A stretch of 41,663 nucleotides of DNA. Source: Staphylococcus argensis (GTDB taxonomy: Bacteria; Bacillota; Bacilli; Staphylococcales; Staphylococcaceae). The stretch lies in the NCBI RefSeq assembly GCF_002902305.1, contig NZ_PPPX01000001.1, positions 98,787 through 140,449 of the forward strand. The letters are read 5' to 3'. Of the stretch, positions 24,818 through 33,764 are shown one piece after another. The number at the start of each line of letters is the position of its first letter. Within the stretch, counting starts at the first letter, position 1. The notes beneath the pieces were generated by a model. It worked only from the letters and a program-made list of their open reading frames with translations, was not told the origin of the DNA and made no database searches. Both the position numbers and the translations under genes were made by a program.

Positions 24818-25528
24818 ATGCGAGTTAATGATAAGGTATTAGTTGAAAATATCAATGATTACTTTACACATAAGGGCTTGTCGCCCAATCTCATTGATGA
24901 TATTAAAATGAAAATTAAACGAGATTTTAAAAAATCGGAAGCTGTAGATAAGGATTATATTGAGTATCGTGGAAAGTCACCAGCTGAAATTATCTTAGTG
25001 ATTCAGCGTAATTTATTTACGTTACAACTTAACCCAGTCATCTTCTTTATCGTGAACTTTGTACTGATATCCTTTTTATATGATAAACAATACGTTCCAT
25101 TCCAAGCTGCATCTGGCATCACTATCTTCTACTGTGTCATTGTGTTGCCGTTGTCGATTGCGATTTATGCGAGCATTATTAGGAAGAATTACCTCTATAG
25201 CAATAAGATTGAAAGGTATATTGGTATCTTGATAGGCATAGTAGCACTAGCGCTCATTATCTTACATGCCTTTCATTTAGACATGAACATCTATGTTATT
25301 ACGAAATATGGACATCAATTTGTCTTCTTTATTGGTATTCTGTTCAGTGTCTTTGGCGTTTATTACAAACGTTTAGAATTTACTGGTTTAGGTTTATTAC
25401 TTTGTCAGAAGACGATTGATGCGATGATTCAAAGCGCACCAATTGCACAGTTTATTTCAATTGTCATTTGGATATTATTACTCATCGTCATCATTTATTA
25501 TACGATTCGTGTTTCATCGCGAAAGTAA
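24818..25528 (+). CDS. Membrane protein with N-terminal HAAS-like domain, unknown function
   Basis: Protein of 236 residues. Residues 1-70 are soluble and charged (VENINDYFTHKGLSPNLIDD...), resembling the HAAS-type helical domains found at the N-terminus of Firmicutes membrane proteins. About residues 71-230 form six to seven membrane helices (for example NPVIFFIVNFVLISFLYD and ISIVIWILLLIVIIYYT). GAAGGAGT lies before the ATG. It is convergent with sarA. No transporter signature is visible. Confidence 0.75.
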   Translation: MRVNDKVLVENINDYFTHKGLSPNLIDDIKMKIKRDFKKSEAVDKDYIEYRGKSPAEIILVIQRNLFTLQLNPVIFFIVNFVLISFLYDKQYVPFQAASGITIFYCVIVLPLSIAIYASIIRKNYLYSNKIERYIGILIGIVALALIILHAFHLDMNIYVITKYGHQFVFFIGILFSVFGVYYKRLEFTGLGLLLCQKTIDAMIQSAPIAQFISIVIWILLLIVIIYYTIRVSSRK

Positions 25529-25624
25529 AATGAATAGATATTTGAGGTATAGTAAAATGATATGCGTCGTAGAGGTACGGCCTTCAGAAAAAGTCGCATA
25601 TCTAAGCTATGAACGCTCATTAGG

Positions 25625-25667
25625 GTAGGGCTACGAAATCATAAGGATTTCGGTCCTACTTTTTTTA
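25625..25667 (+). terminator. Repeat-derived hairpin terminator (copy F)
   Basis: GTAGG...ACGAAATC (25625-25640) pairs with GATTTCG...CCTAC, followed by seven T. It is the second hairpin of the intergenic module standing alone, between the membrane-protein gene and convergent sarA. Confidence 0.75.
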
Positions 25668-25703
25668 TGTGGGTAAAAAGGATTACATAGTGGTTTGAAA
25701 TAA

Positions 25704-25744
25704 TAAAAACCACTAGTCGTGCTCAACGAGAACACGCTAGTGGT
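25704..25744 (-). terminator. Terminator of sarA
   Basis: ACCACTAG (25709-25716) and CTAGTGGT (25737-25744) pair perfectly, with an inner CGTG/CACG helix; on the minus strand TTTTTATTA follows. Confidence 0.85.
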
Positions 25745-25765
25745 AGTCATGTATTATGAATCGAA

Positions 25766-26140
25766 TTAGACTTCGTTTTGATCGTTAGCTTCTTTAATAC
25801 GATTGTTAACGCGTGATAATAATTCGTTCGTTTTTTCTCGTTGTTTCGCATTGACTAAGATAAGCACAGTTCTTTCGTCGTGCTCGTTACGTTTCTTGTC
25901 GAAGTAATCTTCTTGAGCAAGATTTTTAACAGCTTTAACTACTTGTGGTTGTTTGTAGTTTAAGTGATTGATAATATCTTTAAGATAATATTCATCACTT
26001 TCATGCTCACTGATGTAAGTTAATACAGCAAATTCTTCGAAACTTACTGAAAACTCTCGTTTAATAATACCTTTCAATCGGTCTGCGTATGTTACCATCG
26101 CTAAAAGTTCAAAACAATCGTTAATTTTACTAACTGCCAT
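25766..26140 (-). CDS. sarA: Global regulator SarA
   Basis: Winged-helix DNA-binding dimer controlling agr, exoprotein, protease and biofilm genes in staphylococci. The 124 residues are the exact family length, and most match S. aureus SarA by memory: KINDCFELL at the start with redox-sensitive Cys9, the helix-turn-helix [19 protein letters not shown], and the wing [13 protein letters not shown] holding Arg84, Asp88 and Arg90. GGAGGAAT precedes the ATG. Transcribed alone from a long upstream control region. Confidence 0.97.
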   Translation of the reverse strand: MAVSKINDCFELLAMVTYADRLKGIIKREFSVSFEEFAVLTYISEHESDEYYLKDIINHLNYKQPQVVKAVKNLAQEDYFDKKRNEHDERTVLILVNAKQREKTNELLSRVNNRIKEANDQNEV

Positions 26141-26237
26141 GTTGATTCCTCCTCATTTGCCTGCCCATTCGGTGTGTAAAGTGTTCATCACTTTGCAATC
26201 GTATCTATCTCTGTTTAAATATTATTTGCAAAATGAC

Positions 26238-26327
26238 ACCCATGGTATGGGTATAGATAATATTAAAGACATATATTACCTACGCTATTATTTAATTTAT
26301 TATAACTAAATAAATTTAGAAAGTAAA
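26238..26327 (-). promoter_or_regulatory. sarA upstream region: SigA promoter and inverted repeat
   Basis: On the minus strand TTTACT (26322-26327), 17 bp, TATAAT (26299-26304) gives a strong SigA promoter with a leader of about 150 nt before sarA. Within that leader ACCCAT-acc-ATGGGT (26238-26252) is a 6-bp inverted repeat. S. aureus sarA has three promoters; no convincing SigB promoter was found here. The remaining part up to 26505 is very AT-rich with no gene. Confidence 0.65.
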
Positions 26328-26505
26328 CAAAAAGGTCTATGTGAAATACAATAGATTTTTCCCGTTATATTCATTTTTAAACAAAGCAACAATTGAGAAG
26401 AATTATTATTTTTAAATCTTATTTTCGCTCATTACTTGATAAATAAGAAACAAGGAAGACCTAAATTTAAAAGAAAAATAAACTAAAAGAACACCTTTTA
26501 ATTTA

Positions 26506-27429
26506 TTATGCCACATCTTTAGTGTTTTTGGCTATCTTTTCATTAATATTTAAACCTTCTGTAACAATAATTTCGTTCTGTTTTACAGTTTTGTAATATT
26601 TAATTTTGCGTTCAATGAAACGATTGTTTCGTTTGACGAGGACGGAATCCTTTTTATATAAAGCTGAAGTAGGAATCTGAATCGTTTGGCTCGGAATTTC
26701 TATACTGAAGTGTGTGCCGACGGGATAACGTGCTTTAGTAGAAAGTTGCACTTCGTACGTGGAAGTACGTGCTTTAGATTGATAGTTCTGAGGAAAGGCG
26801 TTAACTTGCTGAACTTTACTCTTGAACGATTGGTGTTGCTGATCGTGAATCGTTAAAGTTTGATGTTCTTTAATGTGTGGTAGCTCCTCTTCGTTGAGAG
26901 TGAGCTTAATCACTTTATGTTCTGAATAAATCGAAAGGATGGGTTCACCTACTTTAGAAGGATGTTCATTCGTGAGCGTGAGTTTGCCGCTGATAGGAGC
27001 GACGACTTGTGTGCGCAAATGTGTTTGTAATTCGTCAATTTCAGCTTGCAACGTGTCACTTGTTGCTTTACTTTCTTTCGTAGGTTTCGGCATGTGCACG
27101 AGCCTAGAAAGTTGTCGTTGCTTATGTGTGATTTGTTGTTCTATGGCAGGATTGTAATACTCAAATAATTTATCACCTGCTTTCACTGAACTGTTATTAG
27201 TGACGTACCAGTCATGAATGTTGCCTTTCGTAGCGTCGTATTTGAGCGTGGTGCTATCAGTCGGTTCTTGTCGACCATTGACTGAGATAGGCGGCGAGTG
27301 CTGAATTGTTATCGTTTTAACAGGAGATTGGGCAGATGTCGGTTGGTTGACGATGAGCCCATAAATGCCCACGCCGAGTAGAGTAACAAGAATGAGACTT
27401 ACCGTAGTAATGATGATTTTCTTGGACAT
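26506..27429 (-). CDS. HlyD-like membrane-fusion/adaptor protein, orphan
   Basis: Protein of 307 residues anchored by one N-terminal helix (about 5-26). Then come a biotinyl-lipoyl-like half (GNIHDWYVTNNSSVKAGDKLFEY), a predicted coiled-coil hairpin (about residues 110-140), the second lipoyl half (VVAPISGKLTLTNEHPSKVGEPILSIYS, cut here) and a C-terminal beta domain (SFSIEI-like strands, TIQIPTSALYKKDSVLV). This is the architecture of periplasmic-adaptor-like subunits that work with ABC exporters of the MacB type in Gram-positives. No ABC partner is nearby. AGAGGTGA precedes the ATG. Confidence 0.78.
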   Translation of the reverse strand: MSKKIIITTVSLILVTLLGVGIYGLIVNQPTSAQSPVKTITIQHSPPISVNGRQEPTDSTTLKYDATKGNIHDWYVTNNSSVKAGDKLFEYYNPAIEQQITHKQRQLSRLVHMPKPTKESKATSDTLQAEIDELQTHLRTQVVAPISGKLTLTNEHPSKVGEPILSIYSEHKVIKLTLNEEELPHIKEHQTLTIHDQQHQSFKSKVQQVNAFPQNYQSKARTSTYEVQLSTKARYPVGTHFSIEIPSQTIQIPTSALYKKDSVLVKRNNRFIERKIKYYKTVKQNEIIVTEGLNINEKIAKNTKDVA

Positions 27430-27525
27430 GAGGTCACCTCTTTTGATGTAGTGAACATAGTATATACTAAATCTTATTCTTTTGTCATTGATTTTCTATT
27501 GAAGTATATAACATTTTTACAAAAG

Positions 27526-27569
27526 TCAAAAAATGCTCTAAAAGTCCCTCAAAAAGAGAGTTTTAGAGC
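27526..27569 (-). terminator. Terminator of the YdcZ-type transporter gene
   Basis: GCTCTAAAA (27535-27543) pairs with TTTTAGAGC (27561-27569); on the minus strand ATTTTTTGAC follows. It separates the transporter gene from the downstream adaptor gene. Confidence 0.8.
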
Positions 27570-27596
27570 AAGATCGATGATGGGTCCATGACCATT

Positions 27597-28526
27597 TTAA
27601 AAGAGGCGAAGAAGTATAATGCCAATCATAATGGCGATAAGTCCTAATACTTTGCGCACAGTAATCGTGTTGCGTGGCGTACCTAGTAAACCGAATTGGT
27701 CGATGATAACACCCATTAACATTTGTCCTAGCATTCCTACAATTGTCGTCACAGCTGCACCAAGATGAGGCATTAAGATAATATTCATCGTGACGAAGAT
27801 CATTCCGAGAAAGCCACCAATGAAATAGAATGGACGAAGTTGACCATGTTGTGCATGTTGCTTGTGCACTTTTAAACTGCGGTGAAAGATAAGCGTCAGA
27901 ATAAAGAGCGCTAGTGTTCCTGTGGTGAAAGATATCAGTGATGCGAGAAATGAGGAGTGCACCTGTTGGCCTAATGTGCTGTTAATCGTCGTTTGAAGTG
28001 GCGGACAGAAGCCAAAGACAAAACATATGGTGAGCCAGACATAGAAAGATAAGGGTCTGGAATGTTGGTGTGTTCGATTGCGTACATAATTCATGAGTAA
28101 AATGCCGAGAATGAGACAAAGAATACCGATAAACTTTAGGAAAGTAAAAGGTTCTGTACTTGCACCGAACCAGCCGAATGTATCGATAATGACGCCCATG
28201 ATAATCTGACCACTCACTGACATTACTACGGTGAGTGAGGCTCCCAGTCGAGGTAGTAACAATAGATTTCCAGTTAAGAAGATGACGCCCAGAAGTCCAC
28301 CTGTAAACCAGTAGAAGTTAAAGTCTTGGTGTAGGAGATAGGAGGGTGTCAGCATATGTGGATTGATGCAGGCGTTGATGATAATAAGGCAAAGTGAACC
28401 CACGAAGAATGAAATCGTTGATGCGTAGAACGATGAGTGGGTATAAGCGCCTAATCGTGAATTGATGGAAGTTTGGAATGGGATGACCATGCCTGCAGCT
28501 ACGCCTAGTACCATGAGTAGTAACAT
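27597..28526 (-). CDS. DMT-superfamily transporter, tandem YdcZ (DUF606) domains
   Basis: Integral membrane protein of 309 residues with about ten helices, built from two homologous halves. Half 1 has IPFQTSINSRLG, GSLCLIII and SGQIIMGVIIDTFGWFG; half 2 repeats LQTTINSTLG, GTLALFIL and LGQMLMGVIIDQFGLLG. In many bacteria the YdcZ domain is a single ~150-residue protein, so this is the fused duplicated form. The substrate is unknown. The start is the ATG at 28526 with only a weak AGAAAG ribosome site; an ATG four codons on is also possible. Confidence 0.82.
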   Translation of the reverse strand: MLLLMVLGVAAGMVIPFQTSINSRLGAYTHSSFYASTISFFVGSLCLIIINACINPHMLTPSYLLHQDFNFYWFTGGLLGVIFLTGNLLLLPRLGASLTVVMSVSGQIIMGVIIDTFGWFGASTEPFTFLKFIGILCLILGILLMNYVRNRTHQHSRPLSFYVWLTICFVFGFCPPLQTTINSTLGQQVHSSFLASLISFTTGTLALFILTLIFHRSLKVHKQHAQHGQLRPFYFIGGFLGMIFVTMNIILMPHLGAAVTTIVGMLGQMLMGVIIDQFGLLGTPRNTITVRKVLGLIAIMIGIILLRLF

Positions 28527-28894
28527 GTGATCACGCTTTCTAGTTAAGATAATCCTATTATATAGAAATTGCGAGGAGAATTATAGGGGGCGTTCAATGT
28601 GAGGGGGGTGGATGACGCAAAGTCGTATACAAAGACGTGCGATTTATAATATGATATTAAGCAGATATTTGAAAAAGCGTGTTGGCTCTTATTGCTGAGG
28701 AGTACATTTCAGTAGTAAGCGCGTGTTCGATTATGTGCTTCCATTTGGCGCACATGTGTAAAAAGCATGGATGGCTAGTCAGAGTACGAGGAGAGTACAT
28801 CTGCTATCAGTTACATCACATATCAGTTAAGGGATGAGACAGCTAGAGAGACTATCGAGTTGGGATGAAAGTTCGAGAGTAGGTGATGACTAGA
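28527..28894. other. Divergent intergenic region with no recognised gene
   Basis: A TATAAT-like box at 28646-28651 points rightward, about 240 nt before the next start codon. No terminator, repeat copy or convincing small frame was recognised. The GC-richer word use from 28680 on might reflect a transcribed leader. Confidence 0.3.
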
Positions 28895-29146
28895 GTGGCT
28901 AAATTATCAATTATACGATTGCTTGATGAGGAAACGTTCTTCATTGGAGCTGGACTTGACCACAACCTAGAGAAAGAACAGTACATAGATGTGTTGAATC
29001 CACGACGTTCATATAAAAATTTAGCGCAAATAGAAGAAGTCTTCGATCACTATGCTTTGTGTAAGAAGTTGGGTAAAAGAAAGATATTTTTCGGAGACAC
29101 TGTTCGTATTCGTCCGCGCCAAGAGGAGAGAAAGACGCAGTCGTAG
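28895..29146 (+). CDS. Small hypothetical protein
   Basis: Frame of 84 residues from the GTG at 28895, with AGGTGAT at 28881-28887; an ATG at 28886 is also in frame but overlaps that site. The sequence is balanced and charged, for example LLDEETFFIGAGLDHNLEKE and KKLGKRKIFFGDTVRIRP, with a basic C-terminal third. There is no signal peptide, no membrane segment and no recognised family. The frame is bounded downstream by a strong terminator, which supports it being expressed. Confidence 0.5.
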   Translation: MAKLSIIRLLDEETFFIGAGLDHNLEKEQYIDVLNPRRSYKNLAQIEEVFDHYALCKKLGKRKIFFGDTVRIRPRQEERKTQS

Positions 29147-29231
29147 GAGGATTGAGCTAATCCTATTTATATAGGGAGCGTCGGACGTGTGAACTATTAT
29201 AAAGTGTAGTTAAATTTAAGAGAGAAATAAT

Positions 29232-29295
29232 AAAAAGGCAGAACGCACTTTTATCATTGGTGAGTTAATGATAATGGTGTCGTTCTGCCTTTATT
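29232..29295. terminator. Bidirectional terminator
   Basis: AAAGGCAGAACG (29234-29245) pairs perfectly with CGTTCTGCCTTT (29281-29292), with an inner ATCATT/AATGAT helix. A run precedes and T run follows, so it can end transcripts from both the small rightward gene and the leftward DUF1659-DUF2922 pair. Confidence 0.85.
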
Positions 29296-29441
29296 GTCAT
29301 GCGAGGGAGATACCTTCGTCTGCGTAGATTTCGCGCGGTAGGACTTGTGTTAAGCTGTGATCATGTTCCTCGTTTTAACTATGTTCTTAATGAGAGAGCA
29401 GGGGGCGAAACACTCCCTAAACTCTCTATTCACTTTAATTC

Positions 29442-29663
29442 TTACTTGTCAGTGAAGATATTACGTGTGGTCTTGCTCACGATTTGTGCGCTACCCACCT
29501 TAGTCGGAACGTTATTACTCGGGCGTAAGATGTCGAGAGAAAGTAACTTCTGCATCGCATCTCTCGCTACAGCTTCTGATACGTCTTGTAAGACATTATT
29601 AATCGTGAACTTGCATTGTTTGTTGGCAACGTCGTGAAAGATAAGTTCTAGTGTTTCAGTCAT
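29442..29663 (-). CDS. DUF2922 family protein
   Basis: Small cytosolic protein of 73 residues. The pattern LELIFHDVANKQCKFTINNV followed by a short basic stretch is characteristic of DUF2922, a Firmicutes family nearly always encoded next to DUF1659. Function is unknown. AAAGGAGGAACT precedes the ATG, and it lies 13 bp after its partner, so both share one transcript. Confidence 0.82.
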   Translation of the reverse strand: MTETLELIFHDVANKQCKFTINNVLQDVSEAVARDAMQKLLSLDILRPSNNVPTKVGSAQIVSKTTRNIFTDK

Positions 29664-29676
29664 GATAGTTCCTCCT

Positions 29677-29874
29677 TTAGTATACGTTTGTAGTTGTTGT
29701 CAATTCGATAGAGTCAAATTGTTCGCCGGTCAATTGTTCAATGATAGTTGCAAATTGTTTAATTTGTTCCTTCGTAGCTTTACCGTTTAAATTTGTGAAT
29801 CGACGTCGTGATGTAACTGCTCTGCCGTCTGCGTTGTGAGTGACTTTTACAAGGCTAACTGTGATGTTGTTCAT
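29677..29874 (-). CDS. DUF1659 family protein
   Basis: Small protein of 65 residues from the ATG at 29874 (AAAGGAGGTG 6 nt upstream; an in-frame GTG at 29883 overlaps that site). DUF1659 features are visible: SRRRFTNLNGKATKEQIKQF and AFTIIEQL-like helix, ending FDSIELTTTTNVY. Function is unknown; the constant pairing with DUF2922 suggests a joint role. Confidence 0.82.
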   Translation of the reverse strand: MNNITVSLVKVTHNADGRAVTSRRRFTNLNGKATKEQIKQFATIIEQLTGEQFDSIELTTTTNVY

Positions 29875-30024
29875 CGTGCTCACCTCCTTTCACTATATAT
29901 ATCGTTATAAAGTGTGTAAGAGGGTAATGATTTTTGTGAAAATAAAAACAAAATATTTTGATGTTACTCAACTATCGTTTATCATTGAATAAGAAACATT
30001 TTACGGAAAAGTGAGGTGGTTGAG

Positions 30025-30582
30025 ATGAATCAAGTGGATCCAATCAGAGACTTAAAAGCGATTCAAGATATGTATGAGGTCTTACGTGAAAAGTCTGAGC
30101 GAGATTATCTCTTATTTAAATTTGCTATACATACAGGAGTTAAGTTGGCGGAATTGCTGAATTTGCACGTTGATGAGGTGCTTGATGCAGAAGGTCATGT
30201 GAAGACCTATTGGGTAGAAGGCCTAGCGACGCACATCCATATAATCTTGCCTGAACAATTGCGCGATGAGTTAGAGCATTACATACATCAGACGAGGCTT
30301 GACTCACAAGCGCTCTTATTCCAATCCAACCGCACTCATAAAGGGTTGTCGAGACAACAAGCGTATCGCATCATCCACGCAGCAGCTGACAAGCTAGGCA
30401 TGCGTCATATTGGATTGACAACTTTACGCAAAACGTTTGCATATCATGCGTATCAATCGGGAATATCAATATCGATCATTCAAAAATATTTAGGGCATCA
30501 AACGACTTATGAAACGATGAAGTTTATCGGTATCTCGAAACAAGCGAGTACGACGACGATTGCTCTAAATCTTCAGCCATAA
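30025..30582 (+). CDS. Tyrosine-recombinase-fold protein without catalytic tyrosine
   Basis: Protein of 185 residues corresponding to the catalytic domain alone of XerC/D-type recombinases, with no core-binding domain. Aligned by eye, box I is HTGVKLAELLNL with Lys40 at the first Arg position, the HxxR motif reads TTLR with Thr132 replacing His (Arg135 kept), LGH is kept (His158), and nine residues on, at the nucleophile position, is Phe167 (ETMKFIG) instead of Tyr. It cannot perform normal strand exchange. The ATG at 30025 follows GAGGTGG. It is 26 bp before mnhA2 and may be co-transcribed. Confidence 0.82.
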   Translation: MNQVDPIRDLKAIQDMYEVLREKSERDYLLFKFAIHTGVKLAELLNLHVDEVLDAEGHVKTYWVEGLATHIHIILPEQLRDELEHYIHQTRLDSQALLFQSNRTHKGLSRQQAYRIIHAAADKLGMRHIGLTTLRKTFAYHAYQSGISISIIQKYLGHQTTYETMKFIGISKQASTTTIALNLQP

Positions 30583-30608
30583 GCCAAAGATAGAAAGGAA
30601 GGGCTAGC

Positions 30609-33005
30609 ATGAGTTTAATCTATTTGTTCTGTGCTATCTTGCTAATAATGTTGCTCGTTCTGGGAACATTAACGCATCCGAAGTTAGCCCAGTTTGCAGG
30701 ACATATTGCTCTGATTGCGCCCGTGGTTTCTGCGGTTTATTTCATCTGGCAGATTCCATCTGTGATCAAGCAGCATATTCTTCACATCAAGTTGCCTTGG
30801 CTCAACGCGTTTGATGTGAATATCGATTTGCGACTAGACGGTTTGAGTCTATTCTTTAGTTTGCTCATTTCATTAATTGGGGTCGCAGTATTTTTCTACG
30901 CCACACAGTATTTATCAAAGCAACATGATCATCTTCCACGTTTTTACATCTATTTGCTACTATTCATGTTGAGTATGCTTGGAATAGTGAGTTCCAATAA
31001 CACTATTCTGATGTACGTCTTCTGGGAGCTTACGAGCATCTCCTCATTCTTACTTATCTCATATTGGTATGATAGACAGCCGAGTCAATTTGGCGCGATA
31101 ACGTCATTTATGATTACGGTCTTCGGTGGGTTAGCGCTCCTCACAGGCTTTATTATGATTTATAGCGTGACGGGCACGAACACGATCACTGAAATTATGG
31201 CGCAACGCCATGAAATCGCACAACACCCACTCTTTATTCCAATCGTTATTATGTTACTGATTGGTGCTTTTACTAAATCTGCTCAATTTCCATTTCACGT
31301 ATGGTTACCGAAAGCGATGGAAGCACCGACACCTGTTAGTGCTTATCTTCACTCAGCTACGATGGTTAAAGCAGGTATCTTCTTGCTATTTCGCTTTATT
31401 CCGGTATTAGGATTGAGCAATACGTACATATACGTAGTGACATTTGTCGGATTGATCACGATGATCTTCGGTTCAGTGAATGCGATTAGACAGTATGACC
31501 TTAAAGCGATACTGGCATATTCGACGATTAGTCAATTAGGTATGATCGTGTCAATGGTTGGCTTAGGTGCAGGCTATGCACAACATCCGCACGACAGTAT
31601 GACGGAAAGTTATGTCATCGTGCTGTTTGCCGGTCTTTTCCACCTCGTTAACCATGCGTTATACAAAGGCGCATTGTTCATGGGAGTAGGGCTCATTGAC
31701 CACGAAACAGGCACGCGTGATATCCGTAACTTAAGCGGTTTACGTAAAGTCTTACCTTTAACACATATTGTGATGCTATTAGCTGGCTTATCCATGGGCG
31801 GCGTTCCTTTACTGAACGGTTTCTTGAGTAAAGAGATGTTCTTTGAAGGTCTGCTTAACGCGAATGACTTACCGCAGTTCAACACATTATTGATGGTGAT
31901 TGTTGTTGTGATCGGTGTCGTAGCTAGCATTTTCACATTTATCTATTCACTATTTATGGTTAAAAAGGTCTTCTGGGGCAGTTATCATAATGAATGCTTG
32001 CCGATTCGCAATCCGCACGAACCATTCTTGTTCGCATTGCCATCAACTATTATGATGATTTGCTTACCAGTCATCTTCTTCGTACCGAACATCCTAACAA
32101 CCTATGTGTTAGTTCCAGCTTTACAAGGTATTTCTGGAAAGGCTGCAATCAAAGAAGTGGCACCAACAATTTCTCAATGGCACGGCTTTAACTTATCGCT
32201 GTTGATGAGTGCGATAGTCATCATTGTAGGTCTCATCGCTGTATTTAAAGTAGATTGGATTGGACTTGCGCAACGAGGTAAAGATTTATCTATTACACGT
32301 TTATATTTACGTATTTATAACAGTTTCGAGCGTTATTCAGGCTATAGTATTCGCGGGTTAATGAATAACCGTCTAAATCATTACATCGTCTGGACGTTGC
32401 TCTTCTTCGCGGTATTGATTGGCTATGGCTTGTTTAGAACAGGATTCCCGAAAGTGCATCAAATTCATGTCAGTGATTTCGGACCACTTGAAGTCATTAC
32501 GCTCATCGTTGTCATTGCTTTAGGTATTGCGTTGACGTTTATTCGTCAAAGACTCACGATGGTCATTCTTAACGGAATTATTGGTTATTGTGTCACAATC
32601 TTCTTTATCCTTATGAAAGCGCCAGATTTAGCGCTGACGCAACTCGTGGTTGAAACGATTACGACTATTCTCTTTATCGTGAGCTTCTCGCGCTTACCTA
32701 ACGTTCCTCGTGGACGTGTGCATAAACGACGTGAGTTAATGAAGATTATCGTGTCATTGATCATGGCGGTTGTCGTCGTGACGCTCGTCTTCATCGCACA
32801 GCAAGGTGACAGTATGCCGACGATTTCCACATTCTATCATGATGCGAAAGAGCTCACAGGTGGTAAAAATATTGTCAACGCTATTCTTGGTGATTTCCGA
32901 GCATTTGATACGTTATTCGAAGGTATGGTGCTCATCATCACTGGTTTAGGTATCTATACATTACTCAACTTTAAGGATCGGAGGGGACAAGATGAAAGAG
33001 AATGA
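30609..33005 (+). CDS. mnhA2: Mnh2 cation/proton antiporter subunit A
   Basis: Largest membrane subunit of the Mrp-type monovalent cation/proton antiporter, 798 residues and about 20 helices, related to NADH-dehydrogenase NuoL plus an added C-terminal region. Signatures include [35 protein letters not shown] (the key lysine region) and [21 protein letters not shown] precedes the ATG. The length and its place as first of seven overlapping genes match MnhA2 of S. aureus. Mnh2 contributes to pH and Na+/K+ tolerance. Confidence 0.95.
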   Translation: MSLIYLFCAILLIMLLVLGTLTHPKLAQFAGHIALIAPVVSAVYFIWQIPSVIKQHILHIKLPWLNAFDVNIDLRLDGLSLFFSLLISLIGVAVFFYATQYLSKQHDHLPRFYIYLLLFMLSMLGIVSSNNTILMYVFWELTSISSFLLISYWYDRQPSQFGAITSFMITVFGGLALLTGFIMIYSVTGTNTITEIMAQRHEIAQHPLFIPIVIMLLIGAFTKSAQFPFHVWLPKAMEAPTPVSAYLHSATMVKAGIFLLFRFIPVLGLSNTYIYVVTFVGLITMIFGSVNAIRQYDLKAILAYSTISQLGMIVSMVGLGAGYAQHPHDSMTESYVIVLFAGLFHLVNHALYKGALFMGVGLIDHETGTRDIRNLSGLRKVLPLTHIVMLLAGLSMGGVPLLNGFLSKEMFFEGLLNANDLPQFNTLLMVIVVVIGVVASIFTFIYSLFMVKKVFWGSYHNECLPIRNPHEPFLFALPSTIMMICLPVIFFVPNILTTYVLVPALQGISGKAAIKEVAPTISQWHGFNLSLLMSAIVIIVGLIAVFKVDWIGLAQRGKDLSITRLYLRIYNSFERYSGYSIRGLMNNRLNHYIVWTLLFFAVLIGYGLFRTGFPKVHQIHVSDFGPLEVITLIVVIALGIALTFIRQRLTMVILNGIIGYCVTIFFILMKAPDLALTQLVVETITTILFIVSFSRLPNVPRGRVHKRRELMKIIVSLIMAVVVVTLVFIAQQGDSMPTISTFYHDAKELTGGKNIVNAILGDFRAFDTLFEGMVLIITGLGIYTLLNFKDRRGQDERE

Positions 33006-33417
33006 TGTTGTACTACGCACAGTCACGAAGATTGTGGTCTTCATCTTATTGACGTTTGGTTTCTACTTGTTCTTAGCCGGACATGATAGCCCAGGCGGTG
33101 GCTTTATCGGAGGTTTAATCTTTAGCTCCGCGTTCTTGCTCATGTTCTTAGCCTTTGATGTGAAGCAAGTACTCGTTTCATTGCCAATAGACTTCCGAAT
33201 CTTTATGATTATCGGTTCACTTCTTTCGATAGCGACGGCAATTGGACCGATATTCTTCGGAAAGCCATTCCTATATCAAACGTCAATTGCCGCCCACGTT
33301 CCTTTGTTGGGTGAGCTTCATTTGACGACAGTGACATTATTTGAAGCGGGTGTCTTATTGACGGTCGTAGGTGTTGTCGTCACAGTCATGTTATCGATGA
33401 GTGGTGGTCGCTCATGA
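32992..33417 (+). CDS. mnhB2: Mnh2 antiporter subunit B
   Basis: Membrane protein of 141 residues with four helices; MnhB hallmark [20 protein letters not shown]. It overlaps the end of mnhA2 by 14 bp with GGAGGGGACAAG before its ATG. Part of the seven-subunit complex, where B is thought to sit beside the C-terminal part of subunit A. Confidence 0.94.
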   Translation: MKENDVVLRTVTKIVVFILLTFGFYLFLAGHDSPGGGFIGGLIFSSAFLLMFLAFDVKQVLVSLPIDFRIFMIIGSLLSIATAIGPIFFGKPFLYQTSIAAHVPLLGELHLTTVTLFEAGVLLTVVGVVVTVMLSMSGGRS

Positions 33418-33764
33418 ATATTATCTTACTCATGGTGATTGGTTTCTTAATCTTCATCGGTACTTACATGATACTGTCGGTCAATTTAATACGTATTATT
33501 ATTGGTATTTCAATTTATACACACGCGGGTAAATTGATTATTATGAGTATGGGTCATTACGGCCGTCATATGTCGGAACCTTTGATTGGTAAAGGGACGC
33601 AACATTTCGTAGATCCATTACTTCAAGCTATCGTACTCACAGCGATTGTCATCGGTTTCGGTATGACTGCGTTCTTGCTTGTACTCGTCTATCGTACTTA
33701 CCGCGTGACGAAAGAAGTAGAAATTGACGTATTGAGAAAGGAGAGTGACAACTCAGATGAATAA
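33414..33764 (+). CDS. mnhC2: Mnh2 antiporter subunit C
   Basis: NuoK-like membrane subunit, 116 residues, three helices. Family motif [17 protein letters not shown] near residue 65. The start overlaps the mnhB2 stop as ATGA, implying coupled translation. The C-terminal tail ([15 protein letters not shown]) is cytosolic. Confidence 0.94.
   Translation: MNIILLMVIGFLIFIGTYMILSVNLIRIIIGISIYTHAGKLIIMSMGHYGRHMSEPLIGKGTQHFVDPLLQAIVLTAIVIGFGMTAFLLVLVYRTYRVTKEVEIDVLRKESDNSDE

Noticed and set aside
29297..29374. Short open run on the minus strand ending ...REIYADEGISLA
   Set aside because: It reads like protein sequence, but a stop precedes it and it has no start codon; at best a remnant of a lost small gene after the DUF2922 gene.
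29299..29637. 112-codon plus-strand frame
   Set aside because: Shadow frame antisense to the DUF2922 gene, which has a good ribosome site and a recognised family.
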